A stretch of 64,000 nucleotides of DNA from positions 16,303,664 to 16,367,663 of the forward strand of contig NC_057768.1 in the NCBI RefSeq assembly GCF_010389155.1. Direction: 5' to 3'. The notes beneath the pieces were generated by a model that saw nothing but the letters and a program-made list of their open reading frames with translations, ran no database searches and was not told the origin of the DNA. The translations under genes and the position numbers were made by a program. Source of the stretch: Erigeron canadensis. Lineage: Eukaryota; Streptophyta; Magnoliopsida; Asterales; Asteraceae. The number at the start of each line of letters is the position of its first letter. The first letter of the stretch is position 1. This document shows positions 43,841 through 55,935 of the stretch, piece by piece.

Positions 43841-45863
43841 TAAAAAGGGAAGAAAAATCAACATAAACACTTGCTAATAATAAGGGATTAAGTAGATTAA
43901 GCAAGGGTTGTATTAGGCTATAGATTAAGGGTTGTTTCAAGGTTAGAATAAGGGTTATTGGAGCTTAAAAAGGGCCATGAAAATCGGCATATTTTCATCA
44001 TCAAAAAGTGTTCTTCAAGGGTATATATTTTCATCTCTTTACTAGATTAATCTTGTTCTTGTTCATATTAAAAAGGTTTTATCAAAAGTTCATGTTTTCT
44101 TCATGTTTTCTTTTGAATATACACTTGATGAGGGCAAAATTGATAGGATCTTTCTTTCCATGCTCATGCATGTTGAATCCATGAAGACAGATCCAAGGAT
44201 TCAACTAGTTTAAGACCCAAAAGTGTAGATATAGATTATGTAGCTTTTAAAGTAGTTTTTCCTTTGAAAGATGGTGATGTTTTTGTCTATTTTGAAGTTA
44301 TGAATTCTGAAAATTTTATTATAAAATATGGACTTTTGATGTTGTGTTGTTGGATCTACAAAAGTTAGCATGAAAAGTGTTGAGATATGTTGATAGTTGT
44401 AAGATAATCTTTTTGAATGAAATGATGGACATATTTTATATAATTATTATGTCCATATTTCTGGAAATTTTCTGGAATTTTTCATAAAAGTGTGTTTTTA
44501 TGTTAATGGATTATAGATGGATAAAGATTTATTGTTAAAAAGTTGAGATAATTGCATGTTTGTTAGATTTAAGAAGGTTGGATCTTTTGTTGAATCATGA
44601 GATGAGGCTAGGCTTGTTCTAAGTGAAAAATATGTTGAACTTGATGTTAATAATCTGTAAAAATTGATAAAATATCAAGGATATAAAGCTTGGATCAAAA
44701 CATGTTAAAATAAGCTAGAAATCACAAACCGAAAGCTTGCAAAAATGCATTTTGAGCACACACATGCACCATAATCTTTTGAGAATGAAAAATATGATGA
44801 ACCTACTGGAAATAATGTGTTTCAAAAATATAAAGTCAAGTCATTTGATGCATGGCAATAACAAGCTCAAAAAATCACCTTTTCGGTTAATTAATCACTA
44901 ACCGAAAGCACAAATTTGCACATATCACACCACTACCACTACCACAACTTGAACTATCAAAATATGATGAAATTTATGTAAATGTTGAAACAAGGACAAA
45001 AATCCAATTTGAAGTACTTAAATTGCTTGAAAAATGAGGCTTAAAACACGTTTTCGGTAAACGAATTTTGATCATACAGTCCTCAAATAAGCAAAACACA
45101 AGAGAGGTTGAAGTTATATAAATTTGACATGTTAAAAGTTGCCTAGAAAGGCCTGGGATTTTTGGACAAAAGCTTGTATGGTGATTACTAAGTATTTTTA
45201 TGATTTAATGGATTAAAATGGTAATTAAAGGATATATAAATTAATAAATAAATTATATAAATCATGAACTTGACTAAATTTACATCACCAATGGTGAAAG
45301 TAACTAAAACCTACTGGTAAAAAAATAGTTATAAGTCAAGAACCAAGTTTCATACAATTTAAAGGTAATTTATTTAGTAAAAATCACTAATTAATCACTA
45401 ATATTAAATAAATAAAAATAATGTATAAATAAATATATAAATAATAATATTACAAATAAAAAGGCATAAAAAGCAGTATATAATCCAAGTATAATTATCC
45501 ATGAATTTTAAAGATAATTTAAGAACTTAAGAATAACTATAAGGAATTATTTAATTAATAAATCAATAAAATAAATAATTAATTAATTAAATAATATTAA
45601 ATTAAATGAATAAAAAATAAATCAGTAAAATATGTTAACATACATATTATAAGAACACAAATGTCAACTATTATTATTAAACAAAGTATGCAATGGAAAT
45701 TATATATAAAACAAAGTCAAACTACCGAAATTCCAATAAACGTATAAAATCGTACAAATGACCTTCACCACCAAATATCTTCCAACCAAATGATGTGAAC
45801 AATATAATACACTTGAATTCCATAATTAAACAACATCCAATGATATATAAATTAAATTGCTTT

Positions 45864-45894
<31 letters not shown>

Positions 45895-46232
45895 GAAATG
45901 ATTCTTGATATAATGATTATGAAATGATTTTGTTTCGTATGTTCAAGGTGATAAATATTTTATGATGAGCTTGAGTTCTGTCAACCCGTTTTCTTTCCGT
46001 ACACTACTATTTATTCCGAAAGTGGAGGCCTATAGTTAGAGAGTTGCGCAACTAGGTTTCGTCCACCCACCCATAAGTGTAACGGTGGAAGGTTGGTTGC
46101 CTTTGTGACGACCTTCACTTCCAGTCCGACCATAGTGGTGCTCTAGCTACCTTAAATTTAAATGGTCGTCTCCATGGCACGACCCTATTATTATTAATAC
46201 GGCACTTGATTGATAGCTTGTGCTATGAAATG

Positions 46233-46267
<35 letters not shown>

Positions 46268-46760
46268 GACTTGATAAAATGGTAGTAGTAGTGGCTCAAG
46301 CATTCACTCATCAAAGTTACTTGAATTATGCCCATGTAGCTAATGATATTGATACTATTATGTTGGATATTATAAGTTGAACATATGCTTTGGAAATGAT
46401 TACTTGAAAGAATACTTGGAAGTTTTATGACTCATTATCCTTGAATATGGTTGGTATATATATATGTGTGTGTGTTGTTAGTTAAAACCTATGAACTCAC
46501 TCAACTCTCGTAGTTAGACACTTTTTCTTCGTGCTTTTCAGGTTTAGAGCAGTAAGTTAACTTCATGGACCACCTCTTGGATGTTATGTGTTTGTTGAAT
46601 GGTTGGACAAGTAACGCAAACATTTGATCTTTTGATTATGAATTTGGTTATGTAATGGATTTAAACATCATCTTGAACTTGTAATGTTTTGGATTTGAAT
46701 GTCATTTGAAAACTTGTGTTAATGTTTTATATTTAAATCTTTTGTACCATGTCGTTCTGA
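43841..46760 (+). mobile_element. Gypsy-I 5' LTR, last part
   Basis: This AT-rich stretch without coding matches 57669-58921 up to 45845, except for 43960-44711, which has no counterpart in the 3' LTR. It contains TA microsatellites (45864-45894, 46236-46262) and, near 46490-46545, a CTCAACTCTCGTAGTTAG...TTTTCAGG block resembling the one near the end of the Gypsy-J LTR. The LTR end and primer-binding site are not recognisable, so the boundary near 46760 is a guess from a shared GGTTATAG leader motif. Confidence 0.65.
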
Positions 46761-47925
46761 ACGAGTCAAGGTTATAGAGAATTCTTGCTATAACCTACGT
46801 ATTTTCAAAACGAGTCGAATTCTTAAACAATTAAGTCAATCATAAAGTATTCTTGTTTTACTTATGCATAGCCCGATCAACTATGCCTAATTAAAAATTT
46901 AATATGGAATGATCGAAATGGTTGTCTAAGGAATATTCAAAATGGGTCTTTTGAAAATGAAGCTTTAAAACGATTCTTGGTGCAAGAGATACATAACCAA
47001 ATCCAATGTTTGCATTACTTATTAGAACCCATAGTTAATACCCTCAATTGGCTAGTATTACTTTGTCTATTTAGATATAATACACAAGAGCTATGCACAA
47101 GTCGAATTCTAGTCATTTCGTTGATTCTAAATGGTCGTGTGAGTCGTGAGTGTCGAGTTGGTCGTTGGTAGTTTTGCTAATTATTGTTGGGTACGTCGGT
47201 GGTGGATAGTCATGATGTTGTTCGGTCGCCAAGCTTGTGAGTCGTTAGTCGAATTGCTTAGTTGTCGCCGAATGATTAAGGTCGTCTCGTGGTCCGTCAA
47301 GTCGTCTTGCTGTCCGCAAATGGCCAAATGGGTCGTCAAGGGTCAAGTCGGTCGTAAATGGTCGTCTAAGCGTCAAGTGGAGTCGTCATCTTATGCTTTA
47401 TGTGACATGTGTAGGAATATCATGTCGCAAATGAGTGGAGCCTAAAGAACCTCCAGTCAAGTAAGAGTCATTTACGCATTTGTGGACATGGTCAGGGAGA
47501 GGCAACCAAGACAAGAAGAGAGCGAGGAGACGGAGCCAACGATGGACTCCCAACAACCCCCACAACGAGAGGAGGAGGAGGAGTCCGAGCCCATGGAAGA
47601 CCCATCAAATGGTGGTGATGCTAGCAGCGTTGCTTCTAGCCAACCGGTACGTCGCTCGCCTACTCCACCACAGCCACCACCAGCTCCTAGAGCTCCCACA
47701 TCGCCGAGACAAAATGCGGCTATGAATGTAAGTGATGGACGCTTCCCAACTCATGACCCATACATCCATCCATGCCTTCCTCGCAACCATCCTTACCATC
47801 TCGGCCCAAGACAAGGAGAGATTCCCCACCATCCCGTTTATGGAGTACCCCCTCCACTTCCCGTGGGTATGACTTGGGAAGAAAGGGAACGGGTGTGGGA
47901 CATAGCCGGAGGACTAAGGGATGCC
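46761..47925 (+). other. Gypsy-I leader with short acidic, Pro-rich ORF
   Basis: After the presumed LTR end comes about 700 bp of leader with repeated GGTCGT-type words (47140-47400). An open frame follows from an ATG at 47488, rich in Glu, Ser and Pro (ERQPRQEESEETEP; later HDPYIHPCLPRNHPYH and TWEERERVWDIAGGL). Gypsy-G2 interrupts it at about 47920. It may be the N-terminal part of Gag encoded upstream of the main ATG, or an upstream ORF. No domain is recognised. Confidence 0.45.
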
Positions 47926-48683
47926 TGAGTAACCAGGTCAATTTGGTGTTCAATACCTCTTACTGGTGGTAAACCTTCATGTAGGTCTTCAGGAAAGACA
48001 TCAGTGAATTCTTTCAGTAGAGACTTCGGGAGACTGGGGACTCCAGTGAACTCCTTGTCTTCAGTACGCTCAAGCACCAGTAACATCATGACTGAAGTAC
48101 CTTCAGTGAGTTCTTCTTCAACTTCAGTTTGTGACATAAATAAAGACTTACTGGGCTGGTCCTTCTTATTAACTTTTAATAACTCATTGGGTTTCAGAGA
48201 AGTCAAAGTGATTTTCTTACCACTTACAAATAATGAATAAGAATTCATGCAACCATTATGAAACACATAATTATCAAACAACCATGGTCTACCCAACAAA
48301 ATATGACAAGCATCCATAGGAACAACATCACAAACAACTTTATCTTGATAAATAGATCCAATGGAAAAAGGAATAGTAACTTGTCGATTAACTTTTACCT
48401 CAGATCCTTCACTAAGCCATTGCAACTTGTAAGGACGGGAATGCTTAACTGTAGGCAATTCCAGTTTTTCCACCATATAAGTTGAAGCAGCATTAGCACA
48501 ACTCCCACCGTCAATGATCAAACTGCACACCTTGCTTTTAACAATACATCTGGAATGGAAAATATTTTCTCTCTGGGCAGTGTCAGCTACAACTTCATCA
48601 GTATGCATTACCCTTCTTACCACTAGCATCTCTCCGACATCTGCATCTATGCATGTCTCTTCAGTTTCATCTTCATCATACAC
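47920..48683 (-). pseudogene. Gypsy-G2 protease and RT start
   Basis: This 281-codon frame has protease at LIIDGGSCANAASTYMVEKLELP and the LLGRPWLFDN block, then a linker and the start of RT at FPEDLHEGLPPVRGIEHQIDLV. It stops there, fused to Gypsy-I sequence. It is the same family as Gypsy-G and in opposite orientation. Protease would cleave the Gag-Pol polyprotein. Confidence 0.88.
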
Positions 48684-48746
48684 TGGTTTGTCTTCTTTAG
48701 TGTCAACATCTGGTAAGCTTTCAATCTCTTTAGCAGTGAGTGCTCG

Positions 48747-49722
48747 CTAATTAGGACACTGTGCCTGGAAGTGACCAAAACCATGACACTTAAAACATTT
48801 TTTTCCAACTGGCTCCTTGAATCCTCCAGTTTCCTTTTCTTTGCCTCTAAAGGACTGTTGACCAGTTGTACTGGGCTTCAGAACTGGTTGACTAGCTGGT
48901 TGACTAGAACTGGAAGAAGTCTTAGTAAAAGGCTTGTACTGGACCTTCTTCTTCACTTGCTTCTCAATCTGGAGAGCCAATTTGCAAGCACCTTCATATG
49001 TCCAGATGGGCTGCAATTCTATATTCTCAGTAATAGATGCATTCAACCCACCAAGGAATCTGGCAATACTATGTTCTTCAGCTTCTTTCACACCAATTCG
49101 AGTCTTCAGTTGCTCGAAGTCCCTAATATACTCCACAACTTCTTTTGAGCCTTGCTTCAGATTGTTCATCTGAAGATATTGATCTTGCTTGTACGACTGA
49201 GGAACAAATCTCTTCTGCATAACTTCCTTCAGTTTGGACCAGGTCTTGATTCTGCTTTTCCCTTTATAATTTCTTCATATTATCATACCAGGATAAAGCA
49301 TACTTTTTCAACCTAATAATGGAAACCTTAAAACTTTTCTTATCATCATACCCTTTCATCTCTATTATTCTATCCATTACCTGAACCCATTCAAAATAAT
49401 CTTCAGGATTTGAAGAACCAATAAAATCTGGTGGATCTATTTTAATATCTTTAGTATCATCCTTATGTCTCCTATGCCTTCTTCAAGACTGATTAGACCC
49501 ATCATCATAATCACTAGAGGATCTATGAATACTATCAGATCTATCACTAGGATCTGGAGATTCATCATCCCTTTCACCTACAACACGTTCCCTATTAAAC
49601 CTTAAACCACCATCTTCTAACAAATTAACAACCCTACCAAGTGTTTCTTGTAGATCTTCAATCTGCCTATCTCTCCTAGCATTATGAGCTTCTTCTAATG
49701 TCATATTTCTTCTATAAGCCAT
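48747..49722 (-). pseudogene. Gypsy-G2 Gag
   Basis: The N-terminus MAYRRNMTLEEAHNARRDRQIEDLQ (49722) opens an 79-codon frame. After stops and shifts near 49260-49480, the 157-codon frame 48747-49220 gives KRFVPQSYKQDQYLQMNNLKQGSKEVVEYI and a zinc knuckle CFKCHGFGHFQAQC. It is clearly related to the Gag at 34536-35480. Confidence 0.88.
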
Positions 49723-49822
49723 TAATACTTAACAATCAAACTCAACAATAACATATCTAAACAATAGACAACCAAACAACAAAACCCATAGACAAAAAGA
49801 TTAAGAACCTTTTTTCTAACTT

Positions 49823-49836
49823 GGCGTTGATACCAA
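49823..49836 (-). other. Gypsy-G2 primer-binding site
   Basis: The minus strand reads TTGGTATCAACGCC just inside the LTR. It is a tRNA-Met-type site with changes in the last bases. Confidence 0.75.
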
Positions 49837-49838
49837 TT

Positions 49839-50831
49839 TGATGTGTAAATCACGCGAAAAACTAAGTACAGCGGAATTTAAAACGACTATTTTTGGTATT
49901 TTCTGATTTTATATGAAAACAAATAACAAACAATACAATAAAAGTAAAAATGATAGATAAAGAATCCACCACCAAGACTCGTAAAGGCTAAGCCACCGGA
50001 ATCAACGACAAAGGAAACACTCCAACCGACCACTATGTTTGATAAAGGTCTAGCCACCACAAACACAGATAAAGGAGTCGAAGGTTTAAGACCTCACCAC
50101 TATATTTGATAAAGAACAAGTCACCACAAATATAGATAAAGGGGCTACTCCAAACCACCAATATCAAAGATCCATAGAGGTAAATGAAGATTTTGTATGA
50201 AATAAAGGCTGCCCTATTAATTTCATTCAATTCAACATAACTTGAGTTCTTACAAGGAAAATGAGCCCCTATTTATAAATAACTACCTGCCTAGAAATCA
50301 TCGAAATTATAATAAGAATAATAAGGAAATAAAATAAATAAAAGGCTGGCACATGGTGGGGACAACCACTAACAAAATGGAACAATAGAAAGAGCACACA
50401 TAAAGCTTTTAGAAATAATCCTTTTGCAGCCGGACCCACAAACTGTTAGAAATAACGTTGTCACACGTTCCTCTTTTTGTCTTTATCACAGCTGTCATCC
50501 ACCTTCTCTTATTGGGTCCACCAGACACGTGACTTCAGAACCATTCTATTATTTGGAAACTAGAATATAAATCTGGAGCATTCATCTGGAGTGCTCAGTG
50601 GACTTTACTGGCGCGTCATGGCTTATTGTCACTGGAACTCCCTTCCACTGGAAAAGTATTATCACTGGAGACTGGACTGGTTCAGTGAAGACTTGTCTAA
50701 AATGAGCCACTGCTGGTAGAATCAACATGGCTTGTTCAGATGGCATCACCAGTTCACTTTCCTTCAGTTCATTTCTATTCTCCAGTTCACTGGTGCCTAC
50801 CAGTTCATTGAGGCTTGCCATTTTCGCATCA
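49839..50831 (-). mobile_element. Gypsy-G2 5' LTR
   Basis: This 993-bp LTR reads TGATGCGAAAATGG to ACACATCA on the minus strand. It is the same family as 33344-34435. The element was inserted into the Gypsy-I leader. ATTAT (50832-50836) would be the flanking duplication. Confidence 0.85.
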
Positions 50832-51328
50832 ATTATTCTCTATGTGTTATAGTTATGTTTATTGCAAAGTGATAGTTACAGCAGGAAATTAGTTCTGACC
50901 ACTTTTGGTAGAACGGCCATATCTAGAGTTCTGTTTAGTCTTTTGACCTGATTCCAGTTGGAGGTGAAACGTAACTCATAGGGATACATTTTATATTTTA
51001 TGAGTTTTTCCCAGATCGTCCATCTTGAGCCACGTTTTCATGCTCCAAGTTCATACACAGATTCTGGAAAAATCTGTCTAGCAACCTAATAACAAGATTG
51101 ATATGTTTTAAGTTTACCCAACCATTTGTTATTCATAATGATGAGTAGGTTGAGATTAAAGGAAGGAATATGAATTTAGAAATATATGTATACCTATGCA
51201 TACAAATGAGGCCTTATTACACTAAGTAACTTAGATAAACACGTGTGAGATCAAAAGTCGTGAGTTGGGTCTATGCCATATAATCCTATATACGAATGAC
51301 TAAACTATGTTCTCCTTTGTAGAGACAT
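50832..51328 (+). other. Gypsy-I leader, non-coding part
   Basis: No frame is visible. It runs up to TTTGTAG and the Gag ATG at 51327. The pyrimidine-AG end just before the ATG looks like a possible 3' splice site, so this stretch could be an intron between the acidic ORF at 47488 and the main Gag frame. That is speculative. Confidence 0.35.
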
Positions 51329-53240
51329 GGCACCACGAAGGACCGGCGAAGAAACAAGTACTTAGGCTAGGTGTCAGGAGGAAGAGGCCCGAAGGAGGAC
51401 CGAGCTAGCCGACCTCATTTCTCAACAAATCAACTCCGTTATGCCAACCATTGCCACCCAAATCGCGGAGAATGTGACCGCCACACTTAACACAGCTAGG
51501 AGACAAGATGGAGGAGGCAATGCCAATGATAGGAATGCCTACAAGACTTTCACCTCTTGCAACCCTAAGGAATTCTATGGGACGGAAGGTCCTGTTGGTT
51601 TGCTCACATGGTTCCAAAGCATGGAAGCCATCTTGAACATCATTGATTGTGCACCGGCCGACCGTGTCAAGTTTGCGGCTAGCAAGCTCCAAGGAAGGGC
51701 ACTCGCTTGGTGGAACCTCCAAGTCACTACGAGGGGTCAAGATGTGATGAATGCCTTGACTTGGGAGCAACTCAAAGAAGAGATGAAGCGGGAATATTGT
51801 CCTAGACCAGCCGTGCAAAAGTTGGAGATCGAATTTTGGAACCATGCTATGAAAGGAATGGAGTTGGAGGCATATGCAATTCGTTTCCACGAGTTGTGTG
51901 TGCTAGTGCCTAACATGGTGAACACGGAGGCAAAGAAGGTTGAGAGGTTTATTTATGGATTGGTACCGGAACTAAGATTGATGGTCACGACAGCAAACCC
52001 CACCACACTTCAAGAAGCAGTGAGTTTGTCAACAAGGTTGGTTAATGACTTGGTTAGGACCGGGAAATACTCACGAGGCGAGTCAAGTTCAAGACAAGGA
52101 GGAGGAAGCCGATTTGGTGATCGTAAGGGGAATGGGCCTGATAAGAGGCAAAAGATTGTAAGGAACTATGGTGTTGCCAAAGTTAACCGCAACCCAAACT
52201 GTGGGCAGCCTCCGAAGTGCAATCGTTGTGGATACATTTATCTTGGTGAGTGTAGGCATTCCACGATTTGTAACCGATTGGGACACCTTGCTGCCATTTG
52301 CCGCAATGGAGCAAGAGTTGGAGGAAACCCGGGAGTATGTCATGAATGTGGAGGTACAGATCATTGGAGGAACGCATGTCCTCGGCTGGGAAGAGCTCAA
52401 GGTAACCGAGGAAATGGAAATGGAACCCGTGGCAACTATAGGAATGTAGGCAACCGTGGGAATCAAGCAAATCAAGGAAACAATAGGAACCAAGTGAATC
52501 AAGGGAACAATGCAAACCGGAACCGTGGAAATCAAGGAGGTCAAGCTCAAGGAAGGGTGTACGCAATGGGCGTGAATGAGGCAAGGGATGACCCTAATGT
52601 CATCGTAGGTACGTTTCCATTAAATAATGTTTATGCCTCTATGTTGTTTGATTCTGGAGCTGAAAGAGGTTTTATTTCTTTTGAATCTAAGGAAATGATT
52701 AATAAGAAACCTAGTGAGCTTGATGAAACCTACTATGTTGAATATGCTAATGGAAACGAGTATAGGACTAAGGAAATTATTTTCGATTGTAAGTTAACTT
52801 TAGACGAGAAAGATTATAGTATAGACTTGATTCCCATTGAGATAGGAACTTTTGATGTGATAGTAGGAATGGATTGGTTGTTAAAAATGCGTGCTGAAAT
52901 ACTATGCCATGAAAAGGTCATTAGGATTCCCTTAGATAATGATGAGGTGCTTATAATACAAGGCCATAAGGCGGGAGTCCAACCCAAGATAATATCATCT
53001 ATAAAGGTAAGGAAATATTTACATAAAGAATACCACACATACTTGGCACTAGTGGTGGATAAGCAAGTAAAAAGTAAGGACCCTCATAAGGTCATGGTGG
53101 TTAGGGACTTTCTAGATGTGTTCCCTGACGTACTACCTGGACTTCCGCCCACGAGGCAAGTGGAGTTTACGATCGATTTAGTTCCCGGGGCAGCCCCCGT
53201 AGCTAAAGCACCGTATAGGTTAGCGCCCTCCAAAATGTGA
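51327..53240 (+). pseudogene. Gypsy-I Gag and protease
   Basis: Gag starts at MAPRRTGEE, with an early TAG (near 51361) before the long 599-codon frame from 51441. It has a Gag capsid domain (GLLTWFQSMEAILNI, GRALAWWNLQV, EFWNHAMKGMELEAYAIRFHELCVLVP) and three zinc-knuckle-like segments; only the last (CHECGGTDHWRNAC) is complete. Asn/Gly/Arg-rich repeats (near 52440-52560) follow, then protease ([20 protein letters not shown]) and the RT lead-in [14 protein letters not shown]. It ends at an in-frame TGA (53238-53240). Confidence 0.92.
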
Positions 53241-54420
53241 GAACTTTCTGAGCAATTGCAAGAATTGCTTGATAAAGGTTTAATCCAACCTAGTTTAGCG
53301 CCCTCCGAAGGATGGATCTTTGAGAATGTGCATAGATTATAGGGACTTGAATAAATTGACGATCAAGAATAGATATCCGCTGCCCCGAATAAATGATTTG
53401 TTCGATCAACTTTAAGGAGTGTCACACTTCTCAAAAATCGATCTTAGATCCGGCTATCATCAATTGAGGGTACGAGAAGAAGATGTACCTAAAACGGCTT
53501 TTAGAACTCGCTATGGGCATTACGAGTTTCTGGTGATGCCATTTGGTCTCACAAATGCGCCTGTCATTTTCATAGATTTAATGAATCGAATTTGTAGGCC
53601 ATACTTGGACAAATTCATGATAGTATTCATTGATGACATTCTGATATACTCTAGAAGTAAGGAGGAACACGAGAAATATCTGAGAATAATCTTGCAGTTA
53701 CTTAGAGACGAGAAGCTATACGCTAAATTTTCTAAGTGTGAATTTTGGCTCTGACAAGTCCAATTTCTTGGACACATTGTGAACGAAGAAGGAATCCATG
53801 TAGATCCGGCTAAGATAGAAGCGATCAAGAAATGGGAGACGCCCAAGACACCTACGGAAGTGCGTAGCTTTCTAGGTTTAGTGGGCCAATATAGGAGGTT
53901 CATCCAAGGATTCTCTAAAATTGCGGTGCCTTTGACCCAATTAACCCAAAAGTCGAGAGAATTCGAATGGGGCGAAGAACAAGAGCAAGCGTTTCAAACG
54001 CTTACGAACATGTTGTGTGAAGCACGAATACTAGCATTGCCGAATGGAATGGAAAGATTTGTAGTATATTGTGATGCGTCAAATAAAGGACTTGGATGTG
54101 TGCTTATGGAAAGAGACAAGGTCATTGCCTATGCGTCTAGACAATTGAAGCCACATGAGAAAAACTATTCGACACAAGATTTGAAGTTGGGAGCCGTGGT
54201 ATTTGCCTTGAAGATATGGCGACATTATCTCTATGGCACTAAATGTACCATATTTACCGACAACAAGAGCTTGCAGCACATCTTTGATCAAAAGATGTTG
54301 AACATGAGGCAAAGGAGATGGAAGGAACTACTCAATGACTATGAGTGTGAGATAAAGTATCATCCCGGGAAGGCGAATGTTGTTGCCAATGCACTCAGTA
54401 GGAAGGTGAATACTAAAGTG
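53241..54420 (+). pseudogene. Gypsy-I reverse transcriptase and RNase H
   Basis: The first RT block is scrambled at 53295-53306, where a 12-bp copy of 53220-53231 replaces the usual SPWGAPVLFVKKK region. From 53419 it reads [20 protein letters not shown] and the intact FIDDILIYS box. There is a TGA near 53753. Then comes RNase H ([23 protein letters not shown]). The usual DLEL segment reads DLKL, replacing a catalytic Glu with Lys. Copying and RNA removal are not possible in this copy. Confidence 0.9.
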
Positions 54421-55935
54421 CCAAGGGCAAGAATTAGCCACCTACAAGTAAGAATGTCTCTAAGAGTCCGTTTCTTAGAAGACCAAGCAAAGGCCTTTGA
54501 AGGGAAGAATATTGAGAATGAAGCATTGTGTGGTATGGAAATGAGGTTTGATAAGGATGATGAAGGTATTTTATACTTCAAGGGGAGAGCTTGGGTACCG
54601 AAAGGGAATGGTTTAAGAGATGTACTTATGAATGAGGCTCATAATACGAAGTATTCAATTCATCCGGGCGCGGATAAGATGTATCAAGGCCTAAGAAGGG
54701 ATTTTTGGTGGCCTGGAATGAAAGGAGATGTAGCTCGATATGTGAGCCGATGCTTGACTTGTGCGATGGTCAAAGTTGAGCACCAAAAGCCATCTGGTCT
54801 TTTAAAGCAGCCATAAATTCCTGAATGGAAGTGGGAGCAAATAGCAATGGACCTAGTGACGAAATTGCCTCGAACAAAGAAAGGTCATGATGCTATATGG
54901 GTGATTGTTGATCGTCTTACGAAATCAGCCCATTTCATTCCCATCAAAGAAGATTGGGACACCGAGCGTCTAGCTCGCTTGTACGTTGAGAAGATTACAA
55001 CATTACATGGCGTGCCTTTGTCCATAATATCCGATAGGGATGGTAGATTTACCTCACGTTTTTTGGGGCACGTGCAAGAGGCGATGGACACAACATTAGC
55101 ACTAAGCACGGCTAACCACTCTCAAACGGATGGACAAAGTGAGCGTACGATTCAAACGTTAGAGGATATGTTGAGGGCATGTGCACTCAAGTTTAGTGGA
55201 AGTTAGGATGAACACTTGCCATATGCGGAATTTACTTATAACAATAGCTATCATTCTAGCATACAATGTGCACCATTTAAGGCCTTGTATGGGCGAAAGT
55301 GTAGATCACCCATGTATTGGATAGAAACGGGCAAAAGAAGCCTTGCTACCGTTGATTTTGTCCAAGAGACGACGGACAAGGTAGCCATCATTAAAGAAAA
55401 GCTTAAAGCCGCAAGAGATCGGCAAAAGACTTATGCGGATCAAAGAAGGAAGCCCCTAGAGTTTGAAGTCGGCGACAAAGTGCTCCTAAAAGTGTCGCCA
55501 TGGAAAGGAACCGTAAGGTTCGGCAAAAGAGGAAAGTTGAGCCCCCGATACATAGGGCCATTTGAAATTGTTGCTAGAATAGGCCCCGTAGCCTATAAGT
55601 TGAAGTTACCCCAAGAATTGGGAGATGTTCATGACACATTCCACGTGTCAAACTTGAAGAAATGTTTAGCGGATGATTCGAAAGTAGTCCGACTTGAGGA
55701 ACTACGAGTGGAAGATAAGCTCCAATTCCGTGAGGAGCCCATAGAAGTTCTCGACCGCGATGAAAAGCGCCTTAAGAGAAGCAAGATCCCTATCATTAAA
55801 GTTAGATCGGATACGGAACGAGGACCCGAATTTACGTGGGAACACGAGGACTTCATACGTGAGAAATATCCGCACTTACTCCCCGAGCAAATTCAAATTC
55901 CGGGACGGAATTTTTTGAAGGGGGTAAGGATGTAA
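54421..55935 (+). pseudogene. Gypsy-I integrase with chromodomain-like tail
   Basis: There is an HHCC finger ([24 protein letters not shown]), then a TAA (54814-54816). The catalytic core holds the DDE residues: MDLVTKLP, SDRDGRF and QTDGQSERT. A TAG follows near 55205, then the GPY/F-type region (RGKLSPRYIGPFEIV, VSNLKKC). The C-terminal part EEPIEVLDRDEKRLKRSKIP...GPEFTWEHEDFIREKYPHLLP resembles the chromodomain of Tekay/Del chromoviruses, which guides integration to chromatin. It ends at 55935, overlapping the LTR start. Confidence 0.9.

Noticed and set aside
45864..46262. TA runs as a possible scaffold-attachment or origin element
   Set aside because: Simple microsatellites within an AT-rich LTR. 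Nothing else supports a function.
52089..52584. Minus-strand frames of 133-153 codons in Gypsy-I
   Set aside because: Antisense to the Asn/Gly/Arg-rich part of Gag. The long openness follows from codon composition.
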